64,000 nt of DNA from CAYGOC01 sp964351495 (GTDB lineage: Bacteria; Chlamydiota; Chlamydiia; Chlamydiales; SM23-39), in contig CAYGOC010000004.1 of the NCBI GenBank assembly GCA_964351495.1, positions 1 through 64,000 of the forward strand. Reading direction: 5' to 3'. Below are positions 16,982-26,100 of this stretch, piece after piece. The translations under genes and the position numbers were made by a program. Each line of letters begins with the position of its first letter. The stretch's first letter is position 1. A model generated the notes under the pieces. It saw nothing but the letters and a program-made list of their open reading frames with translations. It did no database searches and had not been told where the DNA came from.

Positions 16982-17992
16982 TTACTCTTTTTTTAGCTGT
17001 TTATATAGCGCGGAGAGTTTTCTTATATTCATCTCTCTTTTATGATACTCCTGAAGAGGCATAGCAGGGCTTCCTCTGTAAGGTCCCGGTTTTGTTAAAG
17101 ATTTACTCACGCCGCTTCTCGTTGCTATTAAAGCCTTATCTGTTATGTGTACATGACCCAAAATACCTACTTGCCCTCCAATCATTACAGAAGAGCCTAT
17201 CTTGGTAGATCCTGCAACGCCTGTTTGAGCTGCCATTACCGTATTTTCTCCCACCTCAACGTTGTGAGCAATTTGTACTAAGTTATCGATTTTTGTCCCT
17301 TTTTTGATGATGGTATTTTTAAACCGAGCTCTATCTATGGTGGTGTTGGCTCCAATTTCTACATCCTCCTCTAAAATTACGCCTCCTAGCTGCTCTAGCT
17401 TTATATAGCGTCCCTTTTCATCGGGAGTATACCCAAACCCACAAGAGCCAATGGTAGCTCCCTGCTGCAAAATAACGCGGTCTTGTAAAACGCAATGCTC
17501 TCTTACACTCGACATAGGATAGAAAAGGCAATTTTTGCCAACTGTAGTATAAGAGCCTATGTATACATGAGAAAATAAAACAGTTCCTTTCCCAATTTTA
17601 GCATGTTGATCAATAACACAAAAAGGGCCTATCGTCACCCCTTCTTCTATATGAGCTGTAGGATGAATTACCGCTTGAGGATGAATGCCTGTAAATCCGG
17701 TAGACGTTTTTTTATCCGGGTAGAAAATTTCCACCAGCTTTTGAAAGAGGAGAGAAGGATTTTCTGCTATGAGGTAATTTTTTTCTTCTGAAATAACCAT
17801 TTTCGGAGAAACACAAAAAACGCCCGCTTTGCTCCTTTTCATAGATTCTTCATAGCGGGGATTCGAAAAAAAAGAGGCATCTTCAAAAGATGCCTCTTCT
17901 AAAGTCTCCAATCCAGAAATAATATGGAGAGGATCGCCTTTTAGGGTAGCTTGCGTAAGCTTTGCAAGCTCTTGCAAGGTATGCTTAACCAT
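16982..17992 (-). CDS. lpxD: UDP-3-O-acylglucosamine N-acyltransferase
   Basis: LpxD adds the N-linked 3-hydroxyacyl chain to UDP-3-O-acyl-glucosamine, the third step of lipid A synthesis, with acyl-ACP as donor. The 336-residue length is normal. An N-terminal uridine-binding domain (to ~100) with 'FFSNPRYEE' is followed by left-handed beta-helix hexapeptide repeats, for example 'IHPTAHIEEGVTIGPFCVI'. The catalytic His lies in 'QIAHNVEVGENT'. The C-terminal helix contains 'EYHKREMNIRKL'. Its ATG overlaps the last 8 bases of ompH. The bamA-ompH-lpxD order is conserved across Gram-negative bacteria and couples LPS synthesis to outer-membrane assembly. Confidence 0.96.
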   Translation of the reverse strand: MVKHTLQELAKLTQATLKGDPLHIISGLETLEEASFEDASFFSNPRYEESMKRSKAGVFCVSPKMVISEEKNYLIAENPSLLFQKLVEIFYPDKKTSTGFTGIHPQAVIHPTAHIEEGVTIGPFCVIDQHAKIGKGTVLFSHVYIGSYTTVGKNCLFYPMSSVREHCVLQDRVILQQGATIGSCGFGYTPDEKGRYIKLEQLGGVILEEDVEIGANTTIDRARFKNTIIKKGTKIDNLVQIAHNVEVGENTVMAAQTGVAGSTKIGSSVMIGGQVGILGHVHITDKALIATRSGVSKSLTKPGPYRGSPAMPLQEYHKREMNIRKLSALYKQLKKE

Positions 17993-18578
17993 TTTTATCC
18001 TTTGCTTCTTCTTTTACAGCAACCTCATTTTTTTGAGGAGAGTCTTTAGCTACTTGCATATCAAACTCATTGTCCATTTCTTGAATTACTTTTTCAGTAA
18101 TCTCCAGAGATGGAGCAAAGTAAAAACAGGCTTCCTTGTTTACTACAAGAGGAAGTCCTTTTTCTTTTGCTACTTTTTCTGCTGCTTTATTGATGCTAGA
18201 AGAAAGCTTTTGCACAAGCTGATACTGAGCCTGGTTTACCGCTTGATAATACTGGTTTTGGTATCTACCTAAATCTTCTTGTAGAGCTTGTCTTTTTACT
18301 TCCAAATCCTCTTTCGCTTTAGGAGATAAAGAGTCTATTTGCTCCGGATCTTCTAGCTTCTTTGCTATAGATTGTAGTTCTTTGTCTGTTTCATCCATCA
18401 TAGAAAGCATCTGCTTTCTCATTTTTTCAAAGCCCCTTTGCTCTTCTTTGCCACATTTAGACTCTAAAACGCATTGGGTAAAATTAACCACCCCAGGCTG
18501 CTGTTGAGAAGGCTGCTTGTTTGCCGAAAAGGCAACAGACGCAGAGAGGGTTAATAGTCCTACCAGTAACTTTTTCAT
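17985..18578 (-). CDS. ompH: Periplasmic chaperone OmpH/Skp
   Basis: Skp-family chaperone that holds unfolded outer-membrane proteins in the periplasm. A clear signal peptide is present ('MKKLLVGLLTLSASVAFS', cleavage after Ala-Phe-Ser or nearby), followed by long charged helices that form the tentacles ('LQSIAKKLEDPEQIDSL', 'YQAVNQAQYQLVQKL'). I chose the ATG at 18578 because AAGGAGATATAC precedes it at good spacing and it begins the signal peptide. An in-frame start at 18641 would precede the signal peptide and lie inside bamA. The acidic/basic C-terminal tail is longer than in E. coli Skp. bamA is 19 bases upstream; lpxD overlaps downstream. Confidence 0.93.
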   Translation of the reverse strand: MKKLLVGLLTLSASVAFSANKQPSQQQPGVVNFTQCVLESKCGKEEQRGFEKMRKQMLSMMDETDKELQSIAKKLEDPEQIDSLSPKAKEDLEVKRQALQEDLGRYQNQYYQAVNQAQYQLVQKLSSSINKAAEKVAKEKGLPLVVNKEACFYFAPSLEITEKVIQEMDNEFDMQVAKDSPQKNEVAVKEEAKDKNG

Positions 18579-18597
18579 GTATATCTCCTTATTTTCG

Positions 18598-20949
18598 TTA
18601 AAACTGTCCTTGTAAAGAAAAGAAAAACCGATCTGAATCATCAGAGTCTTTAGGATTTATAGGATATCCATACCCTACAATTATAGGAGCTCTTTGCATG
18701 ATCTCAATCCTGGCTCCTACCCCTGTGCTCCAGCGAATTTTGCTAGGGGAAAAGGTTCTTTTAGAAACAGAACCTCCATCTACAAAAGCAAACACATCAA
18801 GCATAGGGAAGATTTCGACATTGTACTCAGCTGAAGTTAAAACGGAAGTAGCTCCTCCCGTTGGCTGTCCATCTTTTTTAGGACCTAAAATATAGGGCTT
18901 ATAGCCGCGAACCGTACCCTCTCCTCCTAGGAAAAATTTCTCACTAACAGGGATTCTTTCATTTACACTTCCATAAAAGGGCTGTAAACAATTTACGTTT
19001 CCTCGAAGCTTTAAAGTAGTTCTTCTAGTTACAGGAAAATATAGGGTGTTATTGTAGCCGAGTTTCAAGAATATAAACTTCCCTCCAAGTCCAGCAAACT
19101 CTGCCTCTATGATAGAGCGGATTCCTCTATGAGGCTTGTACACGCTGTCTACGGAGTCATAGACTAAAGAAGTTCCCATAGCAGAAAGAACCCCGGAGTT
19201 GTCTAATTTTTTTAAAGACTGACTTGCAGAATCGTTTACATCAGTATCTGTATAGCGTACACGGTACTTTAGCCCGTAGGTCCAATTATTGGTAATGGGA
19301 TATGAGGTGAATAGGGTAGTTCCATAGGTGTCTGTGTCATACTCGGAAGAGGGGAGTTTGCTTGTGGTTTTACTTACCTCAAATCCAAATCTCCATAAAG
19401 AATCGAAAAAGTAGGGATCCATCCAAGTCAAAAAGTAACTAGTCTGTTTTTTTCCTATGCTGGCTCTTGCATGAACAAACTCTCCTCCTCCTCTTAAGGA
19501 AGAAAGACCTTTACTAAATAAAGTTTTAAATCCTCTTATGTTAAAGTTTCTTTCGGTAAGATCTAATCCCCCGTTTAACTTATCGGTAGAACCAAATCCC
19601 AAGAAAAGACTCATAGAGCCGGTAGAGGCTTCATCTACTTCTATGTATACATCTCTGTAAGAAAGATCAGAAAGGTCTTCTTCATCCTCTTTCTCACAGT
19701 TTTTTACGGTAAAAACATTGACATCTTTGAAATATCCCATGTTTTGAAGCCGTGTTTTCGTAGCTTCTTGCTTTCGAGAATCAAAAAGCTCTCCGGGAAC
19801 CAAAAGAGACTCCCTTAAAAGAACATGTGACTTGGTCTGATGATTTCCTATGATATGAATCATTCCGATTCTATACCTTTCTCCCTCTTGTACGGAGATG
19901 TTTACATGAAACAAGGGATCTTTAGAATCCAAAAAGGTTTCATATTGTACAAGCGCTTCTATATACCCTTTTTGTCCATAAAGATCTTTAATGGCTTGTA
20001 TCGACCCACGTACCTTTTCAGGAGAGAAAACTCCTCCTTTTTGTGATAGTAATTTTGCCTTTATCTCTTCTTCTGTAAAAAGAGAATTCCCCTCTATCTT
20101 TATATCACCAAAATGATAGAGAGCTCCTTTTTCAGCACAAAGCTTCACTACAACTCTATTTCCATAAGGATCGTCTAAAGTAGAGATGTCTATCTTAGCG
20201 TCGGCAAAGCCTTTTTCTTGGAAATAATTTATAAGAGTTAGCTGATCCTGATCTAACATCTCTTCTTGTAAAAGGCCGGATCCTGTAAGCCATCCCGTTA
20301 AGAAGCTGTATCTTTTCGTGAGCATTTTTGGCTTTACTTCGCTCAAATCTTCTTGAGAAAACCCTTCGAAGACCAGATCTTGGATTTTCCCGGACCTGCC
20401 TTCAAAGACAGTGACGTAAATATCTACCTCGTTTGTATCTTGCAAAGGCTCTACTCTGTAAGAGAGCTCTGACTCAAAATAGCCATGCTTTACGTAAAAC
20501 TGTTTTAGTTTAGAAAAATTCTCATTGAAAATTTTTCTATTCAAAGTAGTTTTAGGAGAGATATCCAGTTCGCTTTGTAGTTTTTTCTGAGAATACTCGT
20601 GGTTTCCTTCCCAATAAATAGCATGGATTAACGGTTTCGGCCATACTTTTAGGGTGATAAAAATCTTCTCTCCTTCTTTTGAAAAGGAAGGCTCTACCCA
20701 GTCAAACTCCTCAGCCAAAGCCTTTAAGTCTAAATCGAAAGTCGTTTGAGAAAAGGGGATCTTTTCTCTAGTTTTCATTTTTTCCTGCAAAAGAGAAGGG
20801 TCCTTTTGCAAAAGGGGATCGTGGTTTTGATATACCACTTCGATCTTCTCTACCTCTTTTCCCTCTAAGGATTCTTGGAAAGAAAAAATAAGCGAGGGAG
20901 TAGCAAGAAGAAGGGGTAAAAAAACCCGCTTTATAGTTCTTAAAATCAA
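18598..20949 (-). CDS. bamA: Outer-membrane protein assembly factor BamA (Omp85)
   Basis: BamA inserts beta-barrel proteins into the outer membrane. The 783-residue protein has a signal peptide ('VFLPLLLATPSLIFS'), a series of POTRA domains to about residue 400 (strand-helix units such as 'KIQDLVFEGFSQ' and 'RIGMIHIIGNHQTKSHVL'), and then a barrel rich in alternating aromatic and polar residues. The Omp85 loop-6 signature is present ('GGEGTVRGYKPY'), and the chain ends in the aromatic C-terminal signal 'FFFSLQGQF'. It is the first gene of the bamA-ompH-lpxD operon and starts divergently, some 820 bases from fabH, with recR in between. Confidence 0.96.
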   Translation of the reverse strand: MILRTIKRVFLPLLLATPSLIFSFQESLEGKEVEKIEVVYQNHDPLLQKDPSLLQEKMKTREKIPFSQTTFDLDLKALAEEFDWVEPSFSKEGEKIFITLKVWPKPLIHAIYWEGNHEYSQKKLQSELDISPKTTLNRKIFNENFSKLKQFYVKHGYFESELSYRVEPLQDTNEVDIYVTVFEGRSGKIQDLVFEGFSQEDLSEVKPKMLTKRYSFLTGWLTGSGLLQEEMLDQDQLTLINYFQEKGFADAKIDISTLDDPYGNRVVVKLCAEKGALYHFGDIKIEGNSLFTEEEIKAKLLSQKGGVFSPEKVRGSIQAIKDLYGQKGYIEALVQYETFLDSKDPLFHVNISVQEGERYRIGMIHIIGNHQTKSHVLLRESLLVPGELFDSRKQEATKTRLQNMGYFKDVNVFTVKNCEKEDEEDLSDLSYRDVYIEVDEASTGSMSLFLGFGSTDKLNGGLDLTERNFNIRGFKTLFSKGLSSLRGGGEFVHARASIGKKQTSYFLTWMDPYFFDSLWRFGFEVSKTTSKLPSSEYDTDTYGTTLFTSYPITNNWTYGLKYRVRYTDTDVNDSASQSLKKLDNSGVLSAMGTSLVYDSVDSVYKPHRGIRSIIEAEFAGLGGKFIFLKLGYNNTLYFPVTRRTTLKLRGNVNCLQPFYGSVNERIPVSEKFFLGGEGTVRGYKPYILGPKKDGQPTGGATSVLTSAEYNVEIFPMLDVFAFVDGGSVSKRTFSPSKIRWSTGVGARIEIMQRAPIIVGYGYPINPKDSDDSDRFFFSLQGQF

Positions 20950-21020
20950 GTTTTTGCCAAAATTTCAGTTAACGCTAAGGAAGTTATTATAAAAACCAAT
21001 CAGAATTATTGCAACCGAAC

Positions 21021-21620
21021 TTACAGCATTTGTCTATTTGTTAAGGCTCTTCCTAGGGTAGCGTTGTCAACATAATCTAAAGAGCTTCCTAAGGGAATTC
21101 CTAGAGCGAGTCTGGAAAAACGAAGAGAATAGTTTTTTAAAGACTCTTTTAAAAAAAGAGAGGTAGCGTCTCCCTCTAAAGTAGAGTCGAGTGCTAAAAG
21201 GATTTCCTGTATGTTTCTGGCTTCAATTCTTTTTTGCAAACTTTCTATTCCCACATCCTTTTCTTCTTTTCCTTCTAAAGGGGATAAAAGGTTTTCTAAA
21301 ACATGGTAAAGACCTTGGTACGATCTTGTGTTTTCTATTAGAAAAATCTCTTTAGCGGAAGATACAACGCATAAGATCTCCTTATTTCTAGAAGAAGAAG
21401 AGCAGAAAGGGCAAGAAGTCTCTTTTAAAGCCCCGCATTCTTCACAGTTTTGAATTTGCTCTTTGGCTTTTTGTATTGTTTCCGAAAAAAACGTGAGCTC
21501 TTCTTTTCCCCAAGAAAGGATTTCAAAGGCAAATCTCTCCGCCGTCTTAGAGCCTACTCCGGGCAGTTTTTTGAAAAAGGTAAGAATTTTTTGTAATTCT
21601 TTGGGATATTCGTACTTCAT
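21021..21620 (-). CDS. recR: Recombination mediator protein RecR
   Basis: RecR works with RecF and RecO to load RecA at gaps during recombinational repair. The order of parts is canonical: helix-hairpin-helix ('LPGVGSKTAERFAFEIL'), a Cys4 zinc finger (Cys-x2-Cys 'CEEC' and 'CPFC'), a TOPRIM domain ('ILCVVSSAKEIFLIENT') and the C-terminal 'RLALGIPLGSSLDYVDNATL'. I chose the ATG at 21620, where homology begins, over the in-frame TTG at 21656. It is divergent from fabH across a 152-base gap. The product has 199 residues, the normal size. Confidence 0.95.
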   Translation of the reverse strand: MKYEYPKELQKILTFFKKLPGVGSKTAERFAFEILSWGKEELTFFSETIQKAKEQIQNCEECGALKETSCPFCSSSSRNKEILCVVSSAKEIFLIENTRSYQGLYHVLENLLSPLEGKEEKDVGIESLQKRIEARNIQEILLALDSTLEGDATSLFLKESLKNYSLRFSRLALGIPLGSSLDYVDNATLGRALTNRQML

Positions 21621-21700
21621 GTCCTTATTCTCTGATAAGAAAGGGATCTGTAGCAAGAAAAAAATCGATACTCCTCCTGTCTTTAAAGTTAGAATTAACT

Positions 21701-21728
21701 TTGGTTTTAAGGAGAAAAAAGATAAAAT
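21701..21728 (+). promoter_or_regulatory. Possible sigma-66/70-type promoter of the fab operon
   Basis: TTGGTT (21701-21706) and TAAAAT (21723-21728) are 16 bases apart and end 44 bases before the fabH ATG. Both boxes match the vegetative consensus only partly, so this is tentative. Confidence 0.3.
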
Positions 21729-21772
21729 CTAGCCTAAAAATAATTTCTTTATTTACCCTGGTTTTACCCGTT

Positions 21773-22759
21773 ATGAAGAAAGCGAAAATTATAGGGATGG
21801 GCTCTTATGTCCCTCAAAAGATTCTTTCTAATCAAGATCTAGAGAAGATGGTCGATACCTCAGATGAGTGGATTGTCTCTAGAACAGGAATCAAAGAAAG
21901 AAGGATTGCAGATAAAGAAGAGCTCACCTCCGATATGGCTCAAAAAGCTTCTTTGAAGGCTCTAAAAAAAGCAAATCTTTCTTCTGAAGATATAGATTTT
22001 ATTTTAGTGGCAACCCTTACTCCAGACTATATATTTCCCAGTACAGCGTGCATTTTGCAAGAGAAGCTAAAAGCTACCAAAGCAGGGGCTTGCGATTTAC
22101 AAGCCGCTTGCACAGGGTATTTATACGCTCTTTCTGTGGCCAAAGCGTTAGTAGAGTCAGGGGCCTATAAAAATGTTTTGGTGGCGGCTTCAGAAAAACT
22201 CTCTTCTATCGTAGATTACACAGATCGCTCTACTTGTATTTTATTTGGAGACGGAGCTGCGGCAAGCGTGGTGAGTTTAGAGGGAAAAGGGCTTTCTATT
22301 GAAAAAATTTCTTTAGGATCTGATGGAGAACAGGCTGATCTTTTAATCCTTCCGGGGGGAGGTTCTGCAAATCCTACTACAGAAGATACCGTGGCTAAAA
22401 GAATGCATTATATCAAAATGGCGGGAAATGAGGTCTTTAAGCATGCCGTAAGAAGAATGGAATCCTCTTCTAAGCTTTGTTTAGAAGCTTTGGGACTTTC
22501 CGAAGAAGATATTAGCTGGCTTATTCCTCATCAGGCAAATGAAAGAATTATTGATGCCATTGCAAAAAGGTTCAAGCATTTACATTCGGAAAGGATTTTC
22601 AAAACTGTGAAAAAGTATGGAAACACTTCCTGCTCTTCTATAGGTCTAGCTCTAGATGAGCTAATTCAAAAAGAAAAAATAGCATCAAAAGAAAATATTT
22701 TACTTACTGCTTTCGGTTCCGGGTTTACTTGGGGAGCCGCTGTTTTAAAACAGGATTGA
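21773..22759 (+). CDS. fabH: 3-oxoacyl-[ACP] synthase III (FabH)
   Basis: FabH starts fatty-acid synthesis by condensing acetyl-CoA with malonyl-ACP. The Cys-His-Asn triad is visible: Cys in 'DLQAACTGYLYAL', His in 'WLIPHQANERI' and Asn in 'YGNTSCSSIGLALDE'. The N-terminus 'KAKIIGMGSYVP' and 'TSDEWIVSRTGIKERR' are typical, and the glycine-rich C-terminal 'FGSGFTWGA' is intact. I chose the ATG at 21773; the in-frame start at 21701 would add an unrelated leader. It is the first gene of fabH-fabD-fabG-acpP, and fabD starts 2 bases after its stop. Confidence 0.96.
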   Translation: MKKAKIIGMGSYVPQKILSNQDLEKMVDTSDEWIVSRTGIKERRIADKEELTSDMAQKASLKALKKANLSSEDIDFILVATLTPDYIFPSTACILQEKLKATKAGACDLQAACTGYLYALSVAKALVESGAYKNVLVAASEKLSSIVDYTDRSTCILFGDGAAASVVSLEGKGLSIEKISLGSDGEQADLLILPGGGSANPTTEDTVAKRMHYIKMAGNEVFKHAVRRMESSSKLCLEALGLSEEDISWLIPHQANERIIDAIAKRFKHLHSERIFKTVKKYGNTSCSSIGLALDELIQKEKIASKENILLTAFGSGFTWGAAVLKQD

Positions 22760-22761
22760 CT

Positions 22762-23700
22762 ATGTTAGGTTTTTTATTTCCCGGACAAGGGGCTCAATAT
22801 GTTGGTATGGGAAAAGATTTTTACGATACTTTTGCAGAAGCTAAAGAGATCTTTGAAAAAGCGGATAGTCTTTTAGCTTATCCTCTTTCCACAATCATTT
22901 TTGAAGGTCCTATGGAGGAGCTTACCAAAACGAAAAATAGTCAGCTGGCCATTTTTGTTGTCAGTTGTGCTATTTTGGCTGTTTTAGAAAATCAATTTCC
23001 TTTCTTAAAGCCTAAAGCCTGCGCGGGCCTTAGCTTAGGAGAATATACAGCTCTTTATGCGGCAGGGGGGCTTTCTTTTGAAGAGGCTCTATCTCTAATT
23101 GAAAAAAGAGCTACCTTTATGAATGATGCTTGTGAAAAAAAGAAAGGAACTATGGCTGCTGTTTTAGGCCTTTCTGATGAGATTGTAGAAAATGTAATTT
23201 CTCCTATAGAGGAAGTTTGGGTTGCAAACTATAATACTCCAGGGCAACTTGTCATATCAGGGAAACAAGAAAAAGTAGAAGAGGCCTCTCTTCTTTTAAA
23301 AGAAGCTAAGGCAAAAAGAGTCCTACCTCTTTCGGTTCATGGAGCTTTTCATACCCCTTTTATGGAAGAGGCGGCAAAAAGATTGGCTCCCTACATTGAT
23401 AAAAGTATTTTCTCTCCGCTAAAAGCTTCTCTATTTATGAATGTTACGGCAGAATCGGTAAATACGGAGAGCTCTATCAAAGAGCTTTTAAAAAAGCAGG
23501 TAACTCATTCTGTTTTATGGCACCCTTCGATTTCTTCTATGAAAAAAAAGAGTAATGTTACAACCTTTCTAGAAATAGGTCCCGGAAAGAGCTTATCTAG
23601 TATGAACCGAAAAATAGATCCTTCTCTCATTAATTTCTCTATAGAAAAAGTAGAAGATCTGGAAAAAATTACAGAGCAGAAAGAGAGTTTTTTATGCTAA
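22762..23700 (+). CDS. fabD: Malonyl-CoA:ACP transacylase (FabD)
   Basis: FabD moves malonyl groups from CoA to acyl carrier protein. 'FLFPGQGAQYVGMG' is the N-terminal signature. The nucleophile serine sits in 'AGLSLGEYTAL', where the usual GHSLGE has Leu in place of His beside the serine. The catalytic His is in 'VHGAFHTPFM', and 'GPGKSL' closes the active site. The ATG at 22762 gives 312 residues, the normal length. The last 7 bases overlap fabG (ATGCTAA), which implies translational coupling. Confidence 0.95.
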   Translation: MLGFLFPGQGAQYVGMGKDFYDTFAEAKEIFEKADSLLAYPLSTIIFEGPMEELTKTKNSQLAIFVVSCAILAVLENQFPFLKPKACAGLSLGEYTALYAAGGLSFEEALSLIEKRATFMNDACEKKKGTMAAVLGLSDEIVENVISPIEEVWVANYNTPGQLVISGKQEKVEEASLLLKEAKAKRVLPLSVHGAFHTPFMEEAAKRLAPYIDKSIFSPLKASLFMNVTAESVNTESSIKELLKKQVTHSVLWHPSISSMKKKSNVTTFLEIGPGKSLSSMNRKIDPSLINFSIEKVEDLEKITEQKESFLC

Positions 23701-24461
23701 AAAAGAAAAGAGCTTTAGTAACGGGAGGGACATCGGGTATTGGAAAAGCGATTGCTATAGCTTATGCAGAAAAAGGAGCCGATGTTGCTATTTTAGGAAC
23801 GAATGAAGAAAGAGCAAAAAAGACATTAGAAGAGCTCCAAGAAAAAGCTATAGATAGCTCCCAAAGATTTTCTTACTTTTTATTGGATATAGCAAGTTTT
23901 TCTGCCGTTTCAGATACTGTCTCTTCTATCTTACAAGAATGGGGTGGAATCGACATTTTGGTAAATAGTGCAGGAATTACAAAAGATAGTCTTTTTCTTC
24001 GCATGAAAGAAGAGGACTTTGATCAGGTTATTGCGGTAAATTTAAAGTCTATATTTAATACGTGCAAAGCCGTTAGTAGATCAATGGTAAAGATGAGAAA
24101 AGGAAAAATTATTAATATTAGTTCTGTAATCGGTCTCATGGGAAATATAGGACAGGTAAACTATGCTGCCTCCAAGGCTGCAATTCATGGATTTACTAAG
24201 AGCCTAGCTTTAGAATGGGCTAATTTAGGAAAGGGATCTGGATCTATTCAGGTCAACACCATCGCTCCCGGTTTTATCCAGACTCCGATGACAGACAAGC
24301 TTTCGGAAGAGATTCAATCTTCCATTCTCTCCAAGATTCCCATGGGAACTTGGGGAAAGCCATCTGATGTGGCTAAAATGGCCCTTTTTCTAGCTAGTGA
24401 AGATTCTGACTATATTACAGGGCAAATTTTTGCAGTAGATGGTGGATTAACTATGCAATAA
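23694..24461 (+). CDS. fabG: 3-oxoacyl-[ACP] reductase (FabG)
   Basis: FabG is the NADPH-dependent short-chain dehydrogenase that reduces 3-ketoacyl-ACP in fatty-acid elongation. The cofactor motif is 'TGGTSGIGKAIA', the structural motif is 'NSAGITKD', and the catalytic set is Ser in 'INISSVIG' with Tyr and Lys in 'NYAASKAA'. The C-terminal 'GQIFAVDGGLTMQ' is the family ending. At 255 residues it is of normal size. It sits in the fab operon between fabD (7-base overlap) and acpP (36-base gap). Confidence 0.96.
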   Translation: MLKKKRALVTGGTSGIGKAIAIAYAEKGADVAILGTNEERAKKTLEELQEKAIDSSQRFSYFLLDIASFSAVSDTVSSILQEWGGIDILVNSAGITKDSLFLRMKEEDFDQVIAVNLKSIFNTCKAVSRSMVKMRKGKIINISSVIGLMGNIGQVNYAASKAAIHGFTKSLALEWANLGKGSGSIQVNTIAPGFIQTPMTDKLSEEIQSSILSKIPMGTWGKPSDVAKMALFLASEDSDYITGQIFAVDGGLTMQ

Positions 24462-24497
24462 AGTGTGTGAAAATCAAAAAAAAAAGGAATAAAACTT

Positions 24498-24743
24498 ATG
24501 ACCATTGAAAAAGAAGTAGTCGATATTATTGTCGAGCAGCTTGGAGTGGACGCTTCCGAGGTAACTTTGGAAAAGTCCTTTATAGAAGATTTAAATGCCG
24601 ATTCTTTAGACTCTACAGAACTTATTATGACTTTTGAAGAGCGTTTTGAGTTTGAGATTTCTGAAGAAGATGCTGCTAAATTAAAGACAGTAGGGGATGT
24701 AGTGAGCTACATCAAAAAAAGAAGAGAATCTGCAAAAAAGTAA
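24498..24743 (+). CDS. acpP: Acyl carrier protein
   Basis: AcpP carries growing acyl chains on a phosphopantetheine arm. The 81-residue acidic protein has the attachment motif 'LNADSLDSTELIM', with the serine of DSL modified by AcpS (gene at 32177-32545). 'EEDAAKLKTVGDVVSYIKK' is the typical fourth-helix region. AAGGAA lies upstream of the ATG at good spacing. It is the last gene of the fab operon, closed by a strong intrinsic terminator. Confidence 0.97.
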   Translation: MTIEKEVVDIIVEQLGVDASEVTLEKSFIEDLNADSLDSTELIMTFEERFEFEISEEDAAKLKTVGDVVSYIKKRRESAKK

Positions 24744-24755
24744 ATTCTTGAGTCT

Positions 24756-24785
24756 GGGGCAAATTTTTTTTGCCCCTTTTTTTTT
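24756..24785 (+). terminator. Intrinsic terminator after acpP
   Basis: GGGGCAAA (24756-24763) pairs with TTTGCCCC (24769-24776) around a five-T loop and is followed by a run of nine T. This is a textbook rho-independent terminator for the fab operon. The convergent HAMP gene ends right after it at 24784. Confidence 0.9.
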
Positions 24786-26100
24786 AGAGCCATTGCAAGC
24801 AAATCAAATGAATGTCCTCTTCCGGGTCTTCTTTTCGGATCCAAAAAGAGAGTTTTTTTCGTATCATTTTCACAACCGTTTCAAAACCTTCTTCCGCGAA
24901 GTGTTTTAGCACTTGATCTATCATATCGGATAAGTCATTTTTTAAAGATATAAGGGGTGTGTTTGCTAAAAACAGGTAATCCCCGGGATTAAGCTGGTAG
25001 GGCTCTTTTGTGTTTATGGTTTTATGGTGCTTTCGAGACCATAAAAGGGGGGGGTGAAAAGAAGAAGACGAAGAATAAAGGATAGGATTTTTTAAGGAGA
25101 GATTAATAGTAGATTGCAAAAAGCTTTTGCCTCGTTTTTCTTGAGGGAGCTTGTATTGAGTAAGAAGAGTGTATATCTCTCGGAAACCGGCCTCTTTTGC
25201 TTCTGCTATTTGTAGGTGTAAAATATCTTCTTTTTGAAATACATCCAATAAGAAACCTTTAGGATCATCAGAGTAAAAAGAGATAGCCTCTAAAGCTACC
25301 GCATCAGAAAGGCTTCCTTTCGTAGCCTTTTCGAGCATAAGCTTTTGCAAAAGCAAAGAACATTCATACTCTCCATGCCACTTTTCTTTTTGCAAAGAAT
25401 TTTCTCGTAAACGGTTCATGTTTTCATTTAAACACTCACTCATCACATTCAAAGTGTTTGCCAGCTCTGAAATCTCTAAGGCTCCTTTCAGGGAAATTTT
25501 TTCCCCATACTGACCTGCTGCTATAGTGAGCGCAGAGCTGTTTAATCTTTGGATGGGATCGGCAACCTTTTTTCCGAAAAAGTAGATAAAAATAGCTAAA
25601 AGAATTAAAGACCCCCCCACACTGAAAAAGATTAAAGTAGAGTTTAAAGCCATTTTTTCTGAGACCTCCTCTAAAGAAGCCTCCAAGGAGACAAAAAAGG
25701 AGGGGCTTTCTTTGGGAAAAATAGGTGTTAAAACACGCACTTTTCTCTCTTTTTTTTCAGAAAAAAAAGTAAGAAGGGGCTCCTCTTGCAGCTTTTTTTC
25801 AGAGAAATTTGCCGGGATAGGGATCCTTTCTTTGGAGATAATCTCGATTTTTTCTACCTTTTGTTTTTTTAAAAAATCGAGAGGAGCAGGAAATTCTTCT
25901 GGAGAAAGAGAGGTGCTTTTTTGTAAAGAGGGCTCTTTTTCTATAAATTCAGAAACGTATAAAGCGGAGTTTTTCAGCTTTCTTTCAAAGTTTTCTAGCA
26001 GTTCTTTTCTCCAGTGATAGTTAAGAAACGCGATAATCAACAGGTGGCTAAATAAGATAACAGGAAATAAAAACAAAAAAAGCTGCGATCTAATCTTCAT
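24784..26100 (-). CDS. HAMP-domain membrane protein with degenerate PP2C/SpoIIE-like C-terminus (RsbU-like)
   Basis: This 438-residue protein has a first membrane helix at the N-terminus ('LFLFLFPVILFSHLLIIAFL'), a ~120-residue periplasmic region, a second helix near 155-172, and a HAMP linker ('VADPIQRLNSSALTIAAG'). A cytoplasmic part follows. Its C-terminus resembles a SpoIIE/PP2C phosphatase: 'LNPGDYLFLANTP' stands where active enzymes have 'L.PGD.L.L.TDG', and 'PEEDIHLICLQ' stands where they have the last 'DD.T..V'. Metal-binding Asp residues appear lost, so it is probably a binding or sensing version rather than an active phosphatase. Chlamydia has an RsbU of similar design. It overlaps the CNB gene by 11 bases in a three-gene operon. 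Confidence 0.7.
   Translation of the reverse strand: MKIRSQLFLFLFPVILFSHLLIIAFLNYHWRKELLENFERKLKNSALYVSEFIEKEPSLQKSTSLSPEEFPAPLDFLKKQKVEKIEIISKERIPIPANFSEKKLQEEPLLTFFSEKKERKVRVLTPIFPKESPSFFVSLEASLEEVSEKMALNSTLIFFSVGGSLILLAIFIYFFGKKVADPIQRLNSSALTIAAGQYGEKISLKGALEISELANTLNVMSECLNENMNRLRENSLQKEKWHGEYECSLLLQKLMLEKATKGSLSDAVALEAISFYSDDPKGFLLDVFQKEDILHLQIAEAKEAGFREIYTLLTQYKLPQEKRGKSFLQSTINLSLKNPILYSSSSSFHPPLLWSRKHHKTINTKEPYQLNPGDYLFLANTPLISLKNDLSDMIDQVLKHFAEEGFETVVKMIRKKLSFWIRKEDPEEDIHLICLQWL

Noticed and set aside
22762..23700. FabD with GLSLG instead of GHSLG as a sign of lost activity
   Set aside because: The nucleophile Ser and the catalytic His are both present, and this position varies in working enzymes.
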